Below, piece after piece: positions 61,453 to 64,000 of a stretch of 64,000 nt of DNA (position 1 is the first letter of the stretch; every line of letters begins with the position of its first letter). The notes under the pieces were generated by a model. It saw only the letters and a list, made by a program, of their open reading frames with translations. It was not told where the DNA came from and did no database searches. The DNA lies in the NCBI RefSeq assembly GCF_003326755.1, contig NZ_JPWH01000006.1:179626-243625 (forward strand). Direction: 5' to 3'. This DNA is from Thalassospira profundimaris. GTDB lineage: Bacteria; Pseudomonadota; Alphaproteobacteria; Rhodospirillales; Thalassospiraceae. Position numbers and translations under genes: made by a program.

Positions 61453-61616
61453 GAATATCCTCATTTTTTGAAAATACCGGGCCTGTCAGGGCATATGATG
61501 GGACCATTCAAACATGGCCCGCACAAGGCAGAAAAAGGGTTTTACGATTGCAATGTTCTTATTTTGTTCTATTCTGACACCTCGCATAAACACCCCTTTA
61601 CCATCGGAGTTCCGCC

Positions 61617-62786
61617 ATGCGGACCAGCCCCCTGCCAAGCACCGATACCCGCAACACCACAGCACAGGACCCTGCCCTGCTGCCTGCCCGTGCACACAAG
61701 GGGCGCGGCGCGGTTTCCAACGCCAATGGCCGGTTTGAAAAATTTTCGCATCATGCCTGGGATGATGGCTGGCTGACGCAACCCGGCGATGCCCCTGCCA
61801 ACGGTGACGATGCGATTGGGAATATATCGGAGGCCCCGCGCCTGAAAACCACATTGGGTATTGATGGCGCGCGCAGTGTGATTACCCGCAACCAAAGCCC
61901 GGATGTACCATTTGATCGCTCGATCAACCCTTATCGCGGCTGCGAACATGGCTGCATTTACTGTTTTGCCCGGCCAACCCATGCCTATCTGGGCCTGTCA
62001 CCAGGACTGGATTTTGAAACCAAACTGTTCTGGAAGCCCGATGCCCCGGCCCTGCTGCGCAAACAGCTTGCCGCCAAAACCTATATGCCCGCCCCCATTG
62101 TGATTGGCACTGCGACCGACCCATACCAGCCGGTGGAACGCGAAAAACAATTAACGCGGCAACTGGTCCAGGTGCTGGCCGATTGCCGGCATCCCTTTTC
62201 GATCATTACCAAATCGGCCCTTGTCAGCCGCGATATCGACCTGATCGCGCCAATGGCCCGGCACAACCGGGCGTCTGTTGCCATGTCGGTCACGTCACTG
62301 GATCACCGGCTGTCCAACCTGCTTGAACCGCGGGCCAGTGCGCCGCATCGCAGGCTCGATGCCATTCGTAAACTGACCGATGCGGGCATTCCGGTCACGG
62401 TGTTATGCGCGCCGATCATTCCCGGCCTGAATGACAGTGAAATTGAAAATCTGGTTGCCGCCTGCAAACAGGCCGGGGCACAGTCGGTTTCGCATATTGT
62501 CTTGCGCCTGCCGCTGGAAATTGCCGATTTGTTTGAGGAATGGCTGGAAAACCATTACCCGGACCGGCGCGACAAAGTCATGTCGCTGGTGCGGCAAATG
62601 CGCGATGGCAAGGTGTATGACGCCACCTTTGGCACCCGTATGCGCGGCAGCGGCCCGATTGCCGATTTAATTGCCAAGCGGTTTGATCTGGCCCGGCGCA
62701 AACATGCCATGACCGGCCGTTCGCTGGATCTTGATTGCAGCGGCTTTATCCGTCCCGGCCCGGATGGGCAATTATCCCTGTTTTAA
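61617..62786 (+). CDS. PA0069-family radical SAM protein
   Basis: 389 residues. The iron-sulfur motif CEHGCIYC has Cys109, Cys113 and Cys116 (CxxxCxxC). NPYRGCEHGC and FETKLFWKPDAP are typical of the PA0069 family, which resembles the spore photoproduct lyase and Rv2578c groups. The reaction is unknown. GGAG six bases before the ATG fixes the start. Its last 15 bases overlap the end of the convergent AraC-family gene. Confidence 0.9.
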   Translation: MRTSPLPSTDTRNTTAQDPALLPARAHKGRGAVSNANGRFEKFSHHAWDDGWLTQPGDAPANGDDAIGNISEAPRLKTTLGIDGARSVITRNQSPDVPFDRSINPYRGCEHGCIYCFARPTHAYLGLSPGLDFETKLFWKPDAPALLRKQLAAKTYMPAPIVIGTATDPYQPVEREKQLTRQLVQVLADCRHPFSIITKSALVSRDIDLIAPMARHNRASVAMSVTSLDHRLSNLLEPRASAPHRRLDAIRKLTDAGIPVTVLCAPIIPGLNDSEIENLVAACKQAGAQSVSHIVLRLPLEIADLFEEWLENHYPDRRDKVMSLVRQMRDGKVYDATFGTRMRGSGPIADLIAKRFDLARRKHAMTGRSLDLDCSGFIRPGPDGQLSLF

Positions 62787-63581
62787 ACGTGATGGGACAT
62801 CGGGTATTTGCGCCACATATTGCCCCGGCGTGGTGCCAAATGTCTTTTTAAAGGCGCCAATAAAGGCACTGATATTTTCATATCCCAAATCAAGGGCAAT
62901 GGTCGTTACCGCGTTACCCGATGCCAGCATCTCTAGCGCGGCCAGCATCCGGGCGCGTTGCCGCCAGTCGCGAAAGGCAAGGCCGGTTTCGGCTACGAAA
63001 CGTCGGCTAAGGCTCCGCGGTGCCATACCGGCCCAACTGGCCCATTGTGCCATGCCGCGCGTATCGGCCAAGTCGGCGGCAAGTGCGCGGGTAATGCGTT
63101 GCAAGCGCGGGTCCTGCGGGGCGGGCAGGTTCAGGCCGACCGGCCGGGCCGAGGCAATTTCATCCAAAATAACCCGTGCCAGATTGTGCTGAGCCGGGCT
63201 TTGCGGGCCATCTGCCCAAGCTGACGCCCGGTTAATTGCCGCTTCCAGCAACGCATTGCTTTCTACTGTTAATGGACTTTGCGGCAATGTCGCGCACAGG
63301 GCGGGCGGGATATAAACACTCCATCCCTGAAACGGGCCGTTTGATTGCAAGCCATGATCATGATGGGGTGGCACCCAGGCCGCATGACAGGCCGGAACCA
63401 GCCACGCCCCGGCATCGGTCTCCACCCGGATTGATCCGCTCAGGGTGCCAATCAATTGCCCGTAAGCATGGGCGTGACGTGCCGTCTCGCGCACAAGCGC
63501 ACTGCGCCGCACCACCACACGGATGGCGGGGGACACCTGCGTATCATTCAGCAAGGATGGATCAATCAGATAATCTGCCAT
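62772..63581 (-). CDS. AraC-family transcriptional regulator
   Basis: 269 residues. A cupin-like sensing domain covers about 1-120 (HAHAYGQLIGTLSGSIRV, then AAWVPPHHDHGL). Two helix-turn-helix units lie at about 165-262 (AGMAPRSLSRRFVAETGL and LDLGYENISAFIGAFKKTFG). It resembles regulators that respond to small metabolites. AAGG five bases before the ATG fixes the start. It is divergent from the NTF2-like gene at the end of the window and may control it. Confidence 0.92.
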   Translation of the reverse strand: MADYLIDPSLLNDTQVSPAIRVVVRRSALVRETARHAHAYGQLIGTLSGSIRVETDAGAWLVPACHAAWVPPHHDHGLQSNGPFQGWSVYIPPALCATLPQSPLTVESNALLEAAINRASAWADGPQSPAQHNLARVILDEIASARPVGLNLPAPQDPRLQRITRALAADLADTRGMAQWASWAGMAPRSLSRRFVAETGLAFRDWRQRARMLAALEMLASGNAVTTIALDLGYENISAFIGAFKKTFGTTPGQYVAQIPDVPSRLKQG

Positions 63582-63696
63582 GATGGCCTTAATTCCGTAT
63601 TTTTTGGCAAGAGCCCGTCAGACAAGCCAGTTTTATACCGCTATTTTCCCGTGACCGGCAAAGACATTGGGCCTTTGCCCGCACGGAGAATGCAAC

Positions 63697-64000
63697 ATGA
63701 CACCGCAGAACGCACAAAACCTGCTCACGACCCTGTTTGAAACCCTGATGGATCAAAGCGTTCCGACAACAAAGCTCGCAGCCTTTTTTACCCCGGATTA
63801 CGTGCAAATTGTGGATGGCAAGAGGTTGGATTTAAATGGTTTTCTAAGCCATGCCGCCATCCTGCGTGACACGCTGGTCAAAACCGATATCCGTTTTGAA
63901 AACATCATCACCGGTGGCAACACCATTGCCGATATTCATTTTGTGCATGCGCAAAAGAAAAACGGCCAAACCATCATGTATGGACGGCCCACTGAAAGCA
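63697..64000 (+). CDS. NTF2/SnoaL-like protein, 3' end outside window
   Basis: The first 101 codons of a gene that runs off the window. GGAG eight bases upstream of the ATG fixes the start. The sequence MTPQNAQNLLTTLFETLMDQ then FFTPDYVQIVDGKRLDLNGF has the look of an NTF2-like fold, used by SnoaL-type isomerases and small unknown proteins. The divergent AraC gene 115 bp away is a likely regulator. The function cannot be named from this part. Confidence 0.7.
   Translation, partial: MTPQNAQNLLTTLFETLMDQSVPTTKLAAFFTPDYVQIVDGKRLDLNGFLSHAAILRDTLVKTDIRFENIITGGNTIADIHFVHAQKKNGQTIMYGRPTES

Overview
This window is a stretch of bacterial chromosome that looks alphaproteobacterial. It probably comes from a Thalassospira-like member of the Rhodospirillales. 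The evidence is the HisZ-type histidine regulatory subunit, the alphaproteobacterial form of SerC, RpoH with an intact RpoH box, the families DUF2336, DUF3775, DUF1127 and TIGR02186, and the moderately GC-rich base composition (estimated by eye). The genus is an inference. I saw no rRNA, tRNA, CRISPR array, insertion sequence or prophage gene. Gene density is high and base use looks even throughout.

Layout. 1-4.2 kb: the end of a glycosyltransferase gene, a JAMM metallopeptidase, a small membrane protein, rluD and rpoH. 4.2-13 kb (minus strand): a membrane-anchored pseudokinase with a three-helix membrane protein, purA, hisZ, serC with a possible leader RNA, and an SLC13 permease. 13.2-16 kb: a LysR regulator facing two tandem SDR proteins that both lack the catalytic Tyr and Lys, with the same inverted repeat in both promoters. 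16-21.4 kb: PhzF, a PLP decarboxylase, a threonine-dehydratase-like enzyme, a DUF1127 protein and a divergent MocR regulator. 21.5-26.9 kb: PaaX behind a 15-bp inverted repeat, a Lon-like protease, a SPOR protein and a lipoprotein. 27-33.3 kb: second-messenger genes (GGDEF; PAS-EAL; PAS-GAF-GGDEF; DUF2336).

33.3-36.7 kb: ElaA-like acetyltransferase, TusA, TauE/SafE, TIGR02186 and a universal stress protein, a probable sulfur and stress block. 36.7-44.3 kb: a TPR protein resembling O-GlcNAc transferase, a solute-binding protein, a saccharopine-dehydrogenase-like enzyme with a divergent Lrp regulator, a membrane class III nucleotide cyclase and rpmJ. 44.4-53.4 kb: a methyltransferase-like protein, a J-domain/TM/SH3 protein, pepD, a triple-PAS diguanylate cyclase, DUF3775, an ADP-ribose pyrophosphatase and cysteine synthase. 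53.5-64 kb: an MFS exporter with LysR, a small kinase, a luciferase-like oxidoreductase, a lactate-permease-family transporter followed by a 51-residue membrane protein, a LysE exporter, rfbB, a radical SAM protein, an AraC regulator and the start of an NTF2-like gene.

Most of this is housekeeping and metabolic chromosome. The parts most likely to hold something undescribed are the twin SDR pseudoenzymes with their shared operator, the pseudokinase pair, the EAL/GGDEF/DUF2336 operon, and the MocR-controlled PLP enzyme cluster.
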